This document shows, piece after piece, positions 9,481-18,807 of a stretch of DNA of 64,000 nt. Positions within the stretch are counted from its first letter, which is position 1. The number at the start of each line of letters is the position of its first letter. Origin of the DNA: Falcatimonas sp. MSJ-15 (GTDB lineage: Bacteria; Bacillota; Clostridia; Lachnospirales; Lachnospiraceae). A model generated the notes under the pieces. The model was given only the letters and a program-made list of their open reading frames with translations. It had not been told where the DNA came from and ran no database searches. The stretch lies in the NCBI RefSeq assembly GCF_018918265.1, contig NZ_JAHLQC010000008.1:62001-126000 (forward strand). The letters run 5' to 3'. Made by a program: the position numbers and the translations under genes.

Positions 9481-10564
9481 TAAGCTCAACATGCCTAACA
9501 ATATCATTCTCGGAAGAATAACTATTTCTTAGTTTAACAATATTACGTGCTTTTCTTCTATGTTCATCCTCAATTGCTGCATAATGTTTCTTGGTTGTAT
9601 TAACATCTTTATGTCCAAGAACATCTGCTACAAGATAGATATCGCCAGTCTCCTTATACAGACTTGTACCATAAGTACTTCTTAACTTATGTGGAGTTAT
9701 CTTCTTAAGACTTATCACAAGTGAAGAATACTTCTTAACAAGCTTTTCAACAGCTCTTACGCCAAGACGTGCTTTGGTAATAGAGAGAAAAAGTGCATTT
9801 TCACTTCCTTCTAATGCCTCTATATTACGTCTTTCTTCAAGATAAAGTTCAAGCTCCGTAGATACTTCATCGCCAAAGTATACATAAGATTCATATCCAC
9901 CTTTTCTAACAACTTTAATTCGTTCATTTTTCATATCAACATCATTAATATCAAGTCCAACACATTCCGATACTCGGATACCTGTTCCAAGTAGAAGTGT
10001 GAGTAATGCAAGATCACGCTGTTTGGTCTTCTTATGAAAATCAAGCTGTTTTTTCGTAAGTCCTTCACCGGATTCTACTGTATTAAGCAAATCAGACACT
10101 TCATCATTATCAAGACGCACAATAGCTTTCTCATGAAGCTTTGGCATATCAACCTGTAATGTTGGATTTACATCAATCATCTTATTCTTATGAAAATATC
10201 CATAAAAAGAACGAAGCGCACACAATTTTCTCTTAATCGCTCTTTCGTTATTAATCATCTGTTTATCATCTTTTTTATATAATTTAATATGTTCAAGATA
10301 TTCTTCGATATCCTGAGTTGTAATCTTATTAAGAATATCAATAGGAATATCTTTAATATCACATGTTATAGATGGATTACTCTCCTTCATAAATTCAAAA
10401 AAAGTCTTAAGATCCATAGCATAAGCAATTCTTGTTCTTGGTGCATTCTTATGTTCAATTCCTCTAAAATATAATTCTGTAAAAGAAGGTAACTCATTCA
10501 TTAGTTCTCTTAATTTTTGTATATATTTAATATTCTGCGATTCATGGTATGTTAAATCAGCCAT
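9362..10564 (-). CDS. Tyrosine recombinase (XerC/D-like) with C-terminal Asn/Thr repeat tail
   Basis: LLTLLLGTGIRVSECVGL; HKLRSTYGTSLY; VADVLGHKDVNTTKKHYA; tail NNTNANNTNANNTN. Confidence 0.88.
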   Translation of the reverse strand: MADLTYHESQNIKYIQKLRELMNELPSFTELYFRGIEHKNAPRTRIAYAMDLKTFFEFMKESNPSITCDIKDIPIDILNKITTQDIEEYLEHIKLYKKDDKQMINNERAIKRKLCALRSFYGYFHKNKMIDVNPTLQVDMPKLHEKAIVRLDNDEVSDLLNTVESGEGLTKKQLDFHKKTKQRDLALLTLLLGTGIRVSECVGLDINDVDMKNERIKVVRKGGYESYVYFGDEVSTELELYLEERRNIEALEGSENALFLSITKARLGVRAVEKLVKKYSSLVISLKKITPHKLRSTYGTSLYKETGDIYLVADVLGHKDVNTTKKHYAAIEDEHRRKARNIVKLRNSYSSENDIVRHVELNNINIDNVNINNANNTNANNTNANNTNVNNTNTNNTNTN

Positions 10565-10772
10565 ATTAGTCCTCCTATAGTTTTTTGTAATATAATAGTT
10601 AATTGAAAATATTATTTAAATACATTTTATATATTTTATTGTATGTTCAAAATAATATTATGTCAAATGATATTTTTAAAATAGAAAAAATAATTAATTT
10701 AAAAAATAATCTTGCAATTAATTGATTTTAGAGTTATTATTTAGAAGATAAATATCGTAGGAGGGAATGTAA

Positions 10773-11498
10773 ATGGCAAGACCAAGAACAAATAGTAGAA
10801 GAAACAAGAAAAATGTAACAACTACACCAACAGTGGGACAGTTAGAACTTAACGATGTACTTACAGGAACAACTAATAAGACAGCTGATAGCGGGAATAA
10901 TACAGCTGAATTAAAAACTGATGATAAAAAGCCTGAGAGCATATCACAGACATTGACAGAAGTACATAATACAGAAACTGTTGTCGAGACTGAAAAAGCG
11001 ATTGCAACAAAAGAGAATGTATCAGCAGAAACTGAGAATGTGGCACAGACAACTGATGTTAATCAAGTAGAAGCACCTAAAAAACGTGGAAGAAAACCTG
11101 GCAGTAAGAACAAACCAAAAGAACTAGATACAACATCTGTAAAAGGAAGAGCAAGAGCTTTAAAAAATGCTAAACTTTCTGAAGCAGAAGATAAACCAGC
11201 TAAAAGACGTGGTCGTCCTAGAAAAGCAGAGACTACAAAAACTACAAATGATAGCAAAGCTACAACAACAGCACCTAAAAAAGCTAAAAAAGCTGCAATT
11301 GAGACTAATATATGTTATCAGGTACCTGGAAGAGAGATTAACGAAGATGCTATATATGATTGGATCAAATTCGTATGGACATCAGAACTTGGTCGTAAAG
11401 AGAGCGATATCAAGAATATCTCTGTATACTTAAAGCCAGCTGAGAATGCTATCTACTATGTAGTTAATAATGATTATGCAGGAAAACTTGATTTTTAA
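10773..11498 (+). CDS. AT-hook-like, Lys/Ala/Thr-rich protein with conserved C-terminal domain (DUF6465-like)
   Basis: KKRGRKPGSKNK and KRRGRPRKAE AT-hook cores; C-terminal ICYQVPGREINEDAIYDWIKFVW...IYYVVNNDYAGKLDF. Confidence 0.75.
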   Translation: MARPRTNSRRNKKNVTTTPTVGQLELNDVLTGTTNKTADSGNNTAELKTDDKKPESISQTLTEVHNTETVVETEKAIATKENVSAETENVAQTTDVNQVEAPKKRGRKPGSKNKPKELDTTSVKGRARALKNAKLSEAEDKPAKRRGRPRKAETTKTTNDSKATTTAPKKAKKAAIETNICYQVPGREINEDAIYDWIKFVWTSELGRKESDIKNISVYLKPAENAIYYVVNNDYAGKLDF

Positions 11499-11513
11499 TA
11501 ATTAAATAAGCTA

Positions 11514-11553
11514 TAAAACCGTTTGCAGGAATTGTTGCGAACGGTTTTATTTT
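11514..11553 (+). terminator. Intrinsic terminator
   Basis: AAAACCGTT...AACGGTTTTATTTT. Confidence 0.75.
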
Positions 11554-11665
11554 AATATCAAAATATAGGTCAAAATATACTATCAAAATATAATATTAAA
11601 ATATTGAAATTATAAAAATCATGATATATAATGTTTAGTAAAAATATAAATAGAGGGTGGATGGT

Positions 11666-11926
11666 ATGCTTGATGTAGAGAATATATCAATGAATTATGT
11701 AAAAAAAGAAAATCTATATGGCAGTGCTGATGGTATTAGATATATGTTATACAAAGAAGACGATCTTCTAAAAGTATGTATCTGGCCTGAACCATTGGGA
11801 TATAAGGCTACAAGTGAAGAACTTAAAGAATATGCCGAATTTTCATTTGACAGCAGTGGAAGAGAAGCAGCTATTGATTTTATTAACAAAAAAATTGATG
11901 CAATATCAAGAAATAATAATGAATAA
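11666..11926 (+). CDS. Small conserved-type hypothetical protein
   Basis: Open frame with SD AGAGGG; start ATG 11666 preferred over GTG 11657. Confidence 0.6.
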   Translation: MLDVENISMNYVKKENLYGSADGIRYMLYKEDDLLKVCIWPEPLGYKATSEELKEYAEFSFDSSGREAAIDFINKKIDAISRNNNE

Positions 11927-12109
11927 TATAATCAGATAGTATAATTTTTTATTTAAAGTTTTTTTACTCAGAGTTTTTACTTAGAGTTTTTTACTCAGAA
12001 TGTATTACCGAAAGAAAAAGGTGTTGATTATTGAGTTTAATCTTAACTTTTGTATCAGCATTTGATGATAACTATAAATAATCAATATAAAAAGGATAGC
12101 AGTAAAATG

Positions 12110-12955
12110 AATTATAATAAGTATGACAAAACAAAAGATTTTTATATAGAAAGAGTTCACAGAGATTCTAATTATAATACACAAAAGTATCATTATCATC
12201 CATATTATGAGATTGGATTCTTAGTATCTGGATGTCGTAATATGACGATAGATCACTCGATATACTTCTTTAATAAAGGTAATGCTGTATTCATATCAAC
12301 AGGCGAGATACACAAAGGATATCCGGCAGAACATAACCCTTGTGCAATAGAACTTGTTAATATATGTTTTGTAGAAAAATATCTTGAACCATTTTTTGAG
12401 ATATATGGTAAAAAAGATTTTTTAAGTTTTTTTTCAAATCATATAATAAATATTCCAGCTGGCAGATATGAATATGTAAAAAATCTTCTTCAAAAAATGA
12501 TTGATGAACATAAGAAGATTGATGAATTATCAAAATTTCTGGTAAAAACTTATTTTAACGAACTGATTGCATTCTTGATACGTTGTAGCAAAAATGATTG
12601 TTCTGACATTGTAGATACCTCCAATGAAAGCGATGAGATAATATCAGAAGCCGTAAAATACATATATTATAATTATAATAAGGATATAAGCCTTGACGAT
12701 ATTGCTAAGAAGTTTAACCTTAGTAAGTCATATTTTTCAAGAAAATTCAAGGCTGTGACTGGATTTGGCTATAAAGAATATATAACTAGTGTGCGTCTTA
12801 AAAAAGCATGTGATCTATTACTTGATACAGATAATTCGATAACTGAAATAGCCGAAAAATGCGGCTTTAATGACAGCAATTACTTTGGTGATGCATTCAG
12901 AAAAGTTAAAGGTGTCTCACCTAATAAATATAGAAAAAATAAGGGAATCGTATAG
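12110..12955 (+). CDS. AraC-family transcriptional regulator (cupin + HTH)
   Basis: YHPYYEIGFLVSG cupin; ISLDDIAKKFNLSKSYFSRKFKAVTGFGYKEYI...ITEIAEKCGFNDSNYFGDAFRKVKGVSPNKYR. Start placed at ATG 12110 after AAAGGAT. Confidence 0.9.
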   Translation, partial: NYNKYDKTKDFYIERVHRDSNYNTQKYHYHPYYEIGFLVSGCRNMTIDHSIYFFNKGNAVFISTGEIHKGYPAEHNPCAIELVNICFVEKYLEPFFEIYGKKDFLSFFSNHIINIPAGRYEYVKNLLQKMIDEHKKIDELSKFLVKTYFNELIAFLIRCSKNDCSDIVDTSNESDEIISEAVKYIYYNYNKDISLDDIAKKFNLSKSYFSRKFKAVTGFGYKEYITSVRLKKACDLLLDTDNSITEIAEKCGFNDSNYFGDAFRKVKGVSPNKYRKNKGIV

Positions 12956-13093
12956 ATTCTCTTATTTTTATGTTAAGCTAAATTGGATGATTTGACGATG
13001 GAGTAGGGGTGTTTAGTGTTATATACATCTGTTCGCTAAATCCTTGTTTTACGAATAGATAGAACTATTTGAAGTGGAAAACGTCATAATATC

Positions 13094-13127
13094 AAAAACC
13101 TGATGCCAATTTAATGCACCAGGTTTC
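13094..13127 (-). terminator. Intrinsic terminator for the antitoxin gene
   Basis: Minus strand AAACCTGGTGC...GCATCAGGTTTTT. Confidence 0.65.
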
Positions 13128-13137
13128 TAATATAGAA

Positions 13138-13404
13138 TTATTTTTCATAAGCCTCCAATTCTCCAATAGTCTTACTAACAAAACCACCTGCCTCAGCTTC
13201 AGCCATAGATTTGTCTAGCATAGCAAGATAATCAGCATTTCTTTTGGCTTTCATAATCTCATTGTATTCACGTTCAGACATCATAATTATGTTTTCGTTT
13301 TTAGGTCTTGAAATAATTAATGTTTCTCCCTTAAAAACCTTATCGCATAATGATTTAAAATTTTCTCTTACATCCATACTCTTTACTGCCAACATTTTTA
13401 ACAC
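13138..13404 (-). CDS. Phd/YefM-like antitoxin without adjacent toxin
   Basis: MDVRENFKSLCDKVFKGETLIISRPKNENIIMMSEREYNEIM. Confidence 0.8.
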   Translation of the reverse strand: MLKMLAVKSMDVRENFKSLCDKVFKGETLIISRPKNENIIMMSEREYNEIMKAKRNADYLAMLDKSMAEAEAGGFVSKTIGELEAYEK

Positions 13405-13560
13405 CTCGTTTCATGCAAAAAATCGTATGCTTTTTCGTACTTTTATTATATGATATCAGTACTCTCATGTCAATCTTACACTTATATGTTCCATAAATTT
13501 CCTGTAATGTTGGATTTACATCAATCATCATTGGTACGGCTTATTCTTGATTTTAAAATT

Positions 13561-13573
13561 CTCAGCGTAAGAA
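13561..13573. repeat. Inverted repeat arm CTCAGCGTAAGAA (partner at 14540-14552)
   Basis: Exact 13-bp inverted repeat flanking the integrase gene. Confidence 0.9.
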
Positions 13574-13589
13574 CTTAAAACTTTTTATA

Positions 13590-14516
13590 TTACAATCCTG
13601 ATAATGTTCTCATAACCAAATCCACATCTTTATTCTCAAGTTCCTGAATGATATGCAGATATGTCTTTTGGGTTGTTGTCATACTTGCATGACCTAGTCT
13701 GCGTGCTACGCTTGCAATTGATACTCCTGCAAATAATAATAAAGATGCATGTGTATGACGGAGTCCATGGATTGATATCTCAGATATTCCACAGGCTTTG
13801 CAATGTCTTGTAAGTACATCATTAACAGTTGAATTGTATATCTTTTTATCATTAACAAAGATTGGCTTATCCTCAGGCATTCCTTTTATAAGTTCAGAGA
13901 ATTTGACTACAATCTGCCAATCAATCTGAATCTTGCGCACTGAAGACTTGTTTTTGGTTGGTAAGAAACCACCTTCACCTTTATAATCCCATGTCTTACT
14001 GATGGATAACGTCTGCCTTGCAAAATCAAAATCTCCCGGTGTTATGGCTAGTGCTTCTGAGAATCTCATTCCAGTCTTTGCTACTAATAATATAAACCAA
14101 TCCCAACTAGGCTCTTCGCAAAGCTCAAGATGCGCAATTAATGTATGAAGTTCAAATTGATTAAGGTACTTAATCTTCTTAGCTCTTGGTGTCTTTCCTT
14201 TTATAATAGCTTTTCTTGTGGGATCACGTTCTAACAGACCTTCATCAACAGCATCAAGAATTGCTCCTTTTAGCTGATGATGAAAATCAAGTGTTGTCTG
14301 CCTTTCATGCTCCTTGGCATAATCATTTAATAACTGCTGATATGATGTTCGGGTTAATTGTGAAATTTTTAACTCAGGTGCAAGTCTCTCAAGCCATCGC
14401 TGTGTCATAAGGTACTTAGACATTGTAGCATCTCTTATAGCACCTTTTTTATACACATCAACCCATTGTCTGTAATACTCACTAAATAACAAAGTATCAT
14501 CTATATTATTATACAT
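13590..14516 (-). CDS. Tyrosine recombinase/integrase downstream of the type I R-M genes
   Basis: AKTGMRFSEALAI; HGLRHTHASLLLFAGVSIASVARRLGHASMTTTQKTYLH. Start placed at ATG 14516 after GGAGG (listed start 14558). Confidence 0.88.
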   Translation of the reverse strand: MYNNIDDTLLFSEYYRQWVDVYKKGAIRDATMSKYLMTQRWLERLAPELKISQLTRTSYQQLLNDYAKEHERQTTLDFHHQLKGAILDAVDEGLLERDPTRKAIIKGKTPRAKKIKYLNQFELHTLIAHLELCEEPSWDWFILLVAKTGMRFSEALAITPGDFDFARQTLSISKTWDYKGEGGFLPTKNKSSVRKIQIDWQIVVKFSELIKGMPEDKPIFVNDKKIYNSTVNDVLTRHCKACGISEISIHGLRHTHASLLLFAGVSIASVARRLGHASMTTTQKTYLHIIQELENKDVDLVMRTLSGL

Positions 14517-14539
14517 ATACAAACCTCCAAATCCTATAA

Positions 14540-14552
14540 TTCTTACGCTGAG
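14540..14552. repeat. Inverted repeat arm TTCTTACGCTGAG (partner at 13561-13573)
   Basis: Exact reverse complement of 13561-13573. Confidence 0.9.
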
Positions 14553-14558
14553 GTTCAT

Positions 14559-14641
14559 ATATTGTAACGGACATTTATTTTACAATCAAAGACTTAGTCA
14601 TAAATATTGTAATGGTCATTTATCTTATAATCAAAGGCTTA
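14559..14641. repeat. Tandem duplication (45-bp period) of the hsdR 3' terminus
   Basis: 14559-14596 vs 14604-14641: 38 bp with 5 mismatches. Confidence 0.85.
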
Positions 14642-17601
14642 ACCTCTTCTTCAAGAGTCTTTTTTAACTCTTCCATCAATATCTTATAATATTTGAATTT
14701 TGGAAGTGCTTTTTCCTGCTGTGTCTTATAAGTTGTATAATCAACATTAGATTTTATCGCACTTTCGTTAGGAATCTCACCATTTCTATAATGTGTCGCT
14801 GCATACATTACATCATCTTTTGATGCATACCAGTTAATACAAAAATCAGTAATGACTTTTTCAATACTCTCATTCTTCATATTCTCAACAATATTAAGGA
14901 TTGACTGACCTTTATATACATTACTGTCAGATTCAATGTTATTAATAAGTTCAGTCATAATATCAGCTACTTTTGGATTATCCTTACGAAGTTCATCAAT
15001 ATATTGCTTAACTTCATACATTCTACGCTCTCGCTCTTGTGGAGTAATCTCCTCTTCCTCATCATCAGGTGTAACAATATTCTGAATGAGATTAATTATA
15101 TACTCATAGTCAATCTTGATATTACTATAAGCCATAAGTTCATATTCCGGATCAATAGCTCCATTATCTGTTGACTCTGAATCACCATCTCCACTAGGAT
15201 TTTCATCTCGAATTTCTTCCATTACATTAAGATAATGACCGGCATAATTGTCATATTCTTCTTCTGTGATATTATAATCAGCTAACATACTCTCATCATA
15301 ACGTGTAAAAGACTTAAGCTGTGAGAACAGTCTGTCAAAATGCTGGAATGTCTTAACAAAAACTTTTTTCTCAGAAAGAGACATCTGCTTAATAACATCT
15401 GGTGTATTAGCTATTCCTCGCAAAGCTGCAAGTGCTCTACGGAATTCCTCTTCTATCGCATCCCATTCAGATACAATAGAACTATTCGTACCACCTGCTG
15501 AATATAATTTTATTGCATTATCAACACTTTGTTTAAATAACATAGGTGCTTGAAATGTTACTACTTGTCCCTCTGTTTTGGCTGTGTCAAATATACGATT
15601 GGTTCTTGAAAATGCCTGAATAAGATCATGTGGTCCCATAGGCTGTCTGTCAATAAATATCGTAGACATACAAGGTGCATCAAAACCTGTTAATAATCTG
15701 TCAACTACAATAACAAGGTCAAGCTGTTCGTGTCGGCTCTTATACATAGGATCTTTTCTTGCAAGTCGCTTATTAAGATTATCATTATATGTCTGAATTC
15801 TTGACATATCATAATTCTTATCAAACATACTATTATAGTCATTAAGAGACTCTTCCATCTTCTCTTTATTAACTTGCCCACCTTCGCTATTCTCTGCTAC
15901 AGAATATGTAATAGCAAACTTTGGAAAATCCGGAAGAACTTTTTTAATCTTCTCATCAATCTTAAGAGAAGTCTCGCCATTCTTTACTTTTTTCAATAAT
16001 TCATAATATCTCTGCGCCATCTGAATAGAACTTGTCGTAAGAAGTCCTTCATAAGTCATTCCCTTACCATTCTGAAAACCAAGTTTGTTATATGACTTAT
16101 TAAGAATAATATCAAGTACCTTTAACATATGCGATTCGCTCTCATATATGCTGGTATCTGTCTCGTCCTCAACATCTTTAGGACCATTATGTTCGACCTG
16201 AAATCCTAATACAGCTTTATCATGAATAGCATTCTGAATAGTGTATTTGTGAAGCAGATTACCATATAATTCTTCTGTTGTACGTGGAAGATCACCAAGT
16301 TGGGCATAAGGATTCTCGGAAAATCTTGGTGTTCCTGTGAATCCAAACCATAGTGAATTGTTAAAAAATTGCTCTAATTCTCTCTTAGTCGCCGGTGTTA
16401 CTGCTCTGTGACATTCATCAACTATAAATCCTATCTTAAGATTCTTAATCCTGTTATATTCAGGTGTTCCTTCTACTAATCGATTATCTATTAATCGCTG
16501 TAATTTCTGAATAGTAGTTACGATAACAGTTCTGTCGAGTGATTTTAATCTGTCTCTTAGTTCATTAACGTTATTAGTCTCATCTACTGTGATAACATCA
16601 TTATTAGCATAAGCCTGAAAAGCCATAGTTGTCTGAGTATCAAGATCTTTTCTATCTATCAAAAAGATTGTCTTATCAATAGATGGAATATCCATTAATA
16701 GGTTTCTAGTAGCTTTATAAGAAGTCAATGTCTTACCTGAACCTGTTGTATGCCATACAAAACCTGATCTGCCAGTCTTAGACGCATCTCTGATTGCTTC
16801 AATTGCATGTATCTGATATGGACGAAGTAATATAAGTCTCTTAGCATTCTTATCAAGTACAGTATATCTTGCTATCATCTCATGCGCTTCAGGAATGCGA
16901 AGAACATTCTTGGCAAATTCAAGATAATCTGTAACCGGATTATTATCCTTATCTAACCAACAACTCATAAACTTTGGATTAAGTTCTGTATCACTTGCAG
17001 CGGAAAAATATCTTGTATCAACTCCATTACTAATTACGAACATCTGAACAGCAGAGAATATTCCGGTAAACTTACCTTCACCAATATATTTTTTAATCTG
17101 CCTAAAAGCATCCATATAGGAATGTTTTTTATTCTTAAGTTCAATATGAATCATTGGAAGTCCGTTGATTAAAAGTGTAACATCAAATCTTCTATTTCTA
17201 ACATTATTCTTGTCATCATCATCGGATTTGAGTGCACTATATTGATTGATTACTTCATATACACTACTTCCACCTGCGATATGCTCATGATTCATTACAA
17301 CAAGGTGAATCTTCTCTGTATCTCTCTGCACATGAACCTGTACTTTACCATTCTCACCTACAAGCCATTCACCAGCCTTATAAAATGAAGAAAACTGTAA
17401 CTGGTTCTTAACCTGTTCAAATTCACTATCTGATAAAGGTTCTCCATTTAATCTGTCTTTGTTATTCTGTTCAAGGATATATCTAAAATTAGCCCATAGA
17501 TCTTCCTCTGTCTTTAAATCTTCTCTGTATGTCCATTGAGAATCTCCATAAACTAGTTGCTCTATTAATTTGTTCTCTATCATTTGTTCTAATTCTGGCA
17601 T
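14620..17601 (-). CDS. hsdR: Type I restriction endonuclease subunit R
   Basis: HsdR N-terminal nuclease region (LIELKNKKHSYMDAFRQIKKY), HTTGSGKT, VDECHR, GFTGTPRF, helicase C motifs. Confidence 0.94.
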   Translation of the reverse strand: MPELEQMIENKLIEQLVYGDSQWTYREDLKTEEDLWANFRYILEQNNKDRLNGEPLSDSEFEQVKNQLQFSSFYKAGEWLVGENGKVQVHVQRDTEKIHLVVMNHEHIAGGSSVYEVINQYSALKSDDDDKNNVRNRRFDVTLLINGLPMIHIELKNKKHSYMDAFRQIKKYIGEGKFTGIFSAVQMFVISNGVDTRYFSAASDTELNPKFMSCWLDKDNNPVTDYLEFAKNVLRIPEAHEMIARYTVLDKNAKRLILLRPYQIHAIEAIRDASKTGRSGFVWHTTGSGKTLTSYKATRNLLMDIPSIDKTIFLIDRKDLDTQTTMAFQAYANNDVITVDETNNVNELRDRLKSLDRTVIVTTIQKLQRLIDNRLVEGTPEYNRIKNLKIGFIVDECHRAVTPATKRELEQFFNNSLWFGFTGTPRFSENPYAQLGDLPRTTEELYGNLLHKYTIQNAIHDKAVLGFQVEHNGPKDVEDETDTSIYESESHMLKVLDIILNKSYNKLGFQNGKGMTYEGLLTTSSIQMAQRYYELLKKVKNGETSLKIDEKIKKVLPDFPKFAITYSVAENSEGGQVNKEKMEESLNDYNSMFDKNYDMSRIQTYNDNLNKRLARKDPMYKSRHEQLDLVIVVDRLLTGFDAPCMSTIFIDRQPMGPHDLIQAFSRTNRIFDTAKTEGQVVTFQAPMLFKQSVDNAIKLYSAGGTNSSIVSEWDAIEEEFRRALAALRGIANTPDVIKQMSLSEKKVFVKTFQHFDRLFSQLKSFTRYDESMLADYNITEEEYDNYAGHYLNVMEEIRDENPSGDGDSESTDNGAIDPEYELMAYSNIKIDYEYIINLIQNIVTPDDEEEEITPQERERRMYEVKQYIDELRKDNPKVADIMTELINNIESDSNVYKGQSILNIVENMKNESIEKVITDFCINWYASKDDVMYAATHYRNGEIPNESAIKSNVDYTTYKTQQEKALPKFKYYKILMEELKKTLEEEVKPLIIR

Positions 17602-17633
17602 GTATCTGTCGTCCTTTCTGTTAAAAAATTCTT

Positions 17634-18803
17634 TTATGTGTATATAAATGCAATGTGGGCGGGGTGGAGCTTATGATGGTGAAGAGTGATGAGGTGGTCG
17701 AGGGTGGAAAAATAAGTCACTATTTTGCTTTGCTCCATCTTTGTCGGAAATGGCACAACTAGATTTCGTATCTCCTCATTATGGATATGAACAACTGATT
17801 TTCCCTGTGCTTTTTTTGCTAGTTCTCGTTGTGAATTTCCATTAGATATCGAAATAGCTAAAAACGCAGAATTAATGTCTTCGTTTGGCATCACAACATT
17901 CAAATCTCCACCAAGCAAAATTCCTGATTTATCAACAGTTGCAGCTCTTGCAATATCTTCTGCTGTTTCACCTGACGCAGGCACAATAACTTCTCCACCT
18001 TTGCTATATACAGAACCATCTTTTGCTTCCACAAAAGTGTCAACATCCGAAATGCTAGTTTCATATTTCGTATATAATCTTCCGTACAGAATAATCGGCA
18101 TTCCAAACTCAATCAAATCACCTTTGGAATATCCACTTCCTTTGCTGAATTCCGCAACATCTCCCAACTTACGCTGTTCCCAAGTAGAAACATTCACCTC
18201 TCTAAAAAATGTATACTTACACTGGTGAAGAGTGATGAGGTGGTCGAGGTTTCTAAAATACTGCCCGATTTTTATCTGTTCCTCATTTTGTGGCATATAT
18301 AATTGTATTGATTTCAACTCTGTTTTATTAAACTTTGGTTGTCCACTTGAACCTACATTTTCAAATAATTGTTTTTGGAAGGTCAGATTATTAAGTGTGG
18401 TAAAAGCAAAATAAGTATCTTCATTTGCCTTCAATAAAATAGCATTTGGACCCAAAACATTATTATCATAAGGTAAACCGGAAGGCTCTAAAAAATAGAC
18501 TTCACCTATGTTTGCACCAATATTAGGTAGAACAATACACTCATCGTTTAAATTAACTCTCCACAAATACTTAAATGCACTTTCGTCAACATAAACAGAA
18601 TCGTTATTAGTAAATTTCTTTTTTAAATCTACTGTTCTTACCAGTTGTGCATATCCTGGTTCATTAAGATAAGTAACATTATTTCTAATATCTTCAAATG
18701 AACCCGCAGCTACATAGTCTGTCACTGTATCCATAACATCTTCTAACTTACGCTGTTCCCAATCTTCAGTATACCCATTAAATCTAATCTTTGGCTTTTT
18801 CAT
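17634..18803 (-). CDS. hsdS: Type I restriction-modification specificity subunit
   Basis: Two TRDs each introduced by WEQRKL and followed by LDHLITLH; start at MKKPKIRFNGYTEDW. Confidence 0.92.
   Translation of the reverse strand: MKKPKIRFNGYTEDWEQRKLEDVMDTVTDYVAAGSFEDIRNNVTYLNEPGYAQLVRTVDLKKKFTNNDSVYVDESAFKYLWRVNLNDECIVLPNIGANIGEVYFLEPSGLPYDNNVLGPNAILLKANEDTYFAFTTLNNLTFQKQLFENVGSSGQPKFNKTELKSIQLYMPQNEEQIKIGQYFRNLDHLITLHQCKYTFFREVNVSTWEQRKLGDVAEFSKGSGYSKGDLIEFGMPIILYGRLYTKYETSISDVDTFVEAKDGSVYSKGGEVIVPASGETAEDIARAATVDKSGILLGGDLNVVMPNEDINSAFLAISISNGNSQRELAKKAQGKSVVHIHNEEIRNLVVPFPTKMEQSKIVTYFSTLDHLITLHHHKLHPAHIAFIYT
17677..17703. repeat. 27-bp direct repeat in hsdS, second copy 18223-18249
   Basis: TGGTGAAGAGTGATGAGGTGGTCGAGG exact at both sites; encodes LDHLITLH. 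Confidence 0.95.
18166..18183. repeat. 18-bp direct repeat in hsdS (AACTTACGCTGTTCCCAA), second copy 18745-18762
   Basis: Exact match; encodes WEQRKL. Confidence 0.95.
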
Positions 18804-18807
18804 TTTT

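Noticed and set aside
9338-9532. Plus-strand ORF MEKKAALVLISISIISIS...
   Set aside because: Translation of the 15-bp repeat antisense to the recombinase C terminus; no domain.
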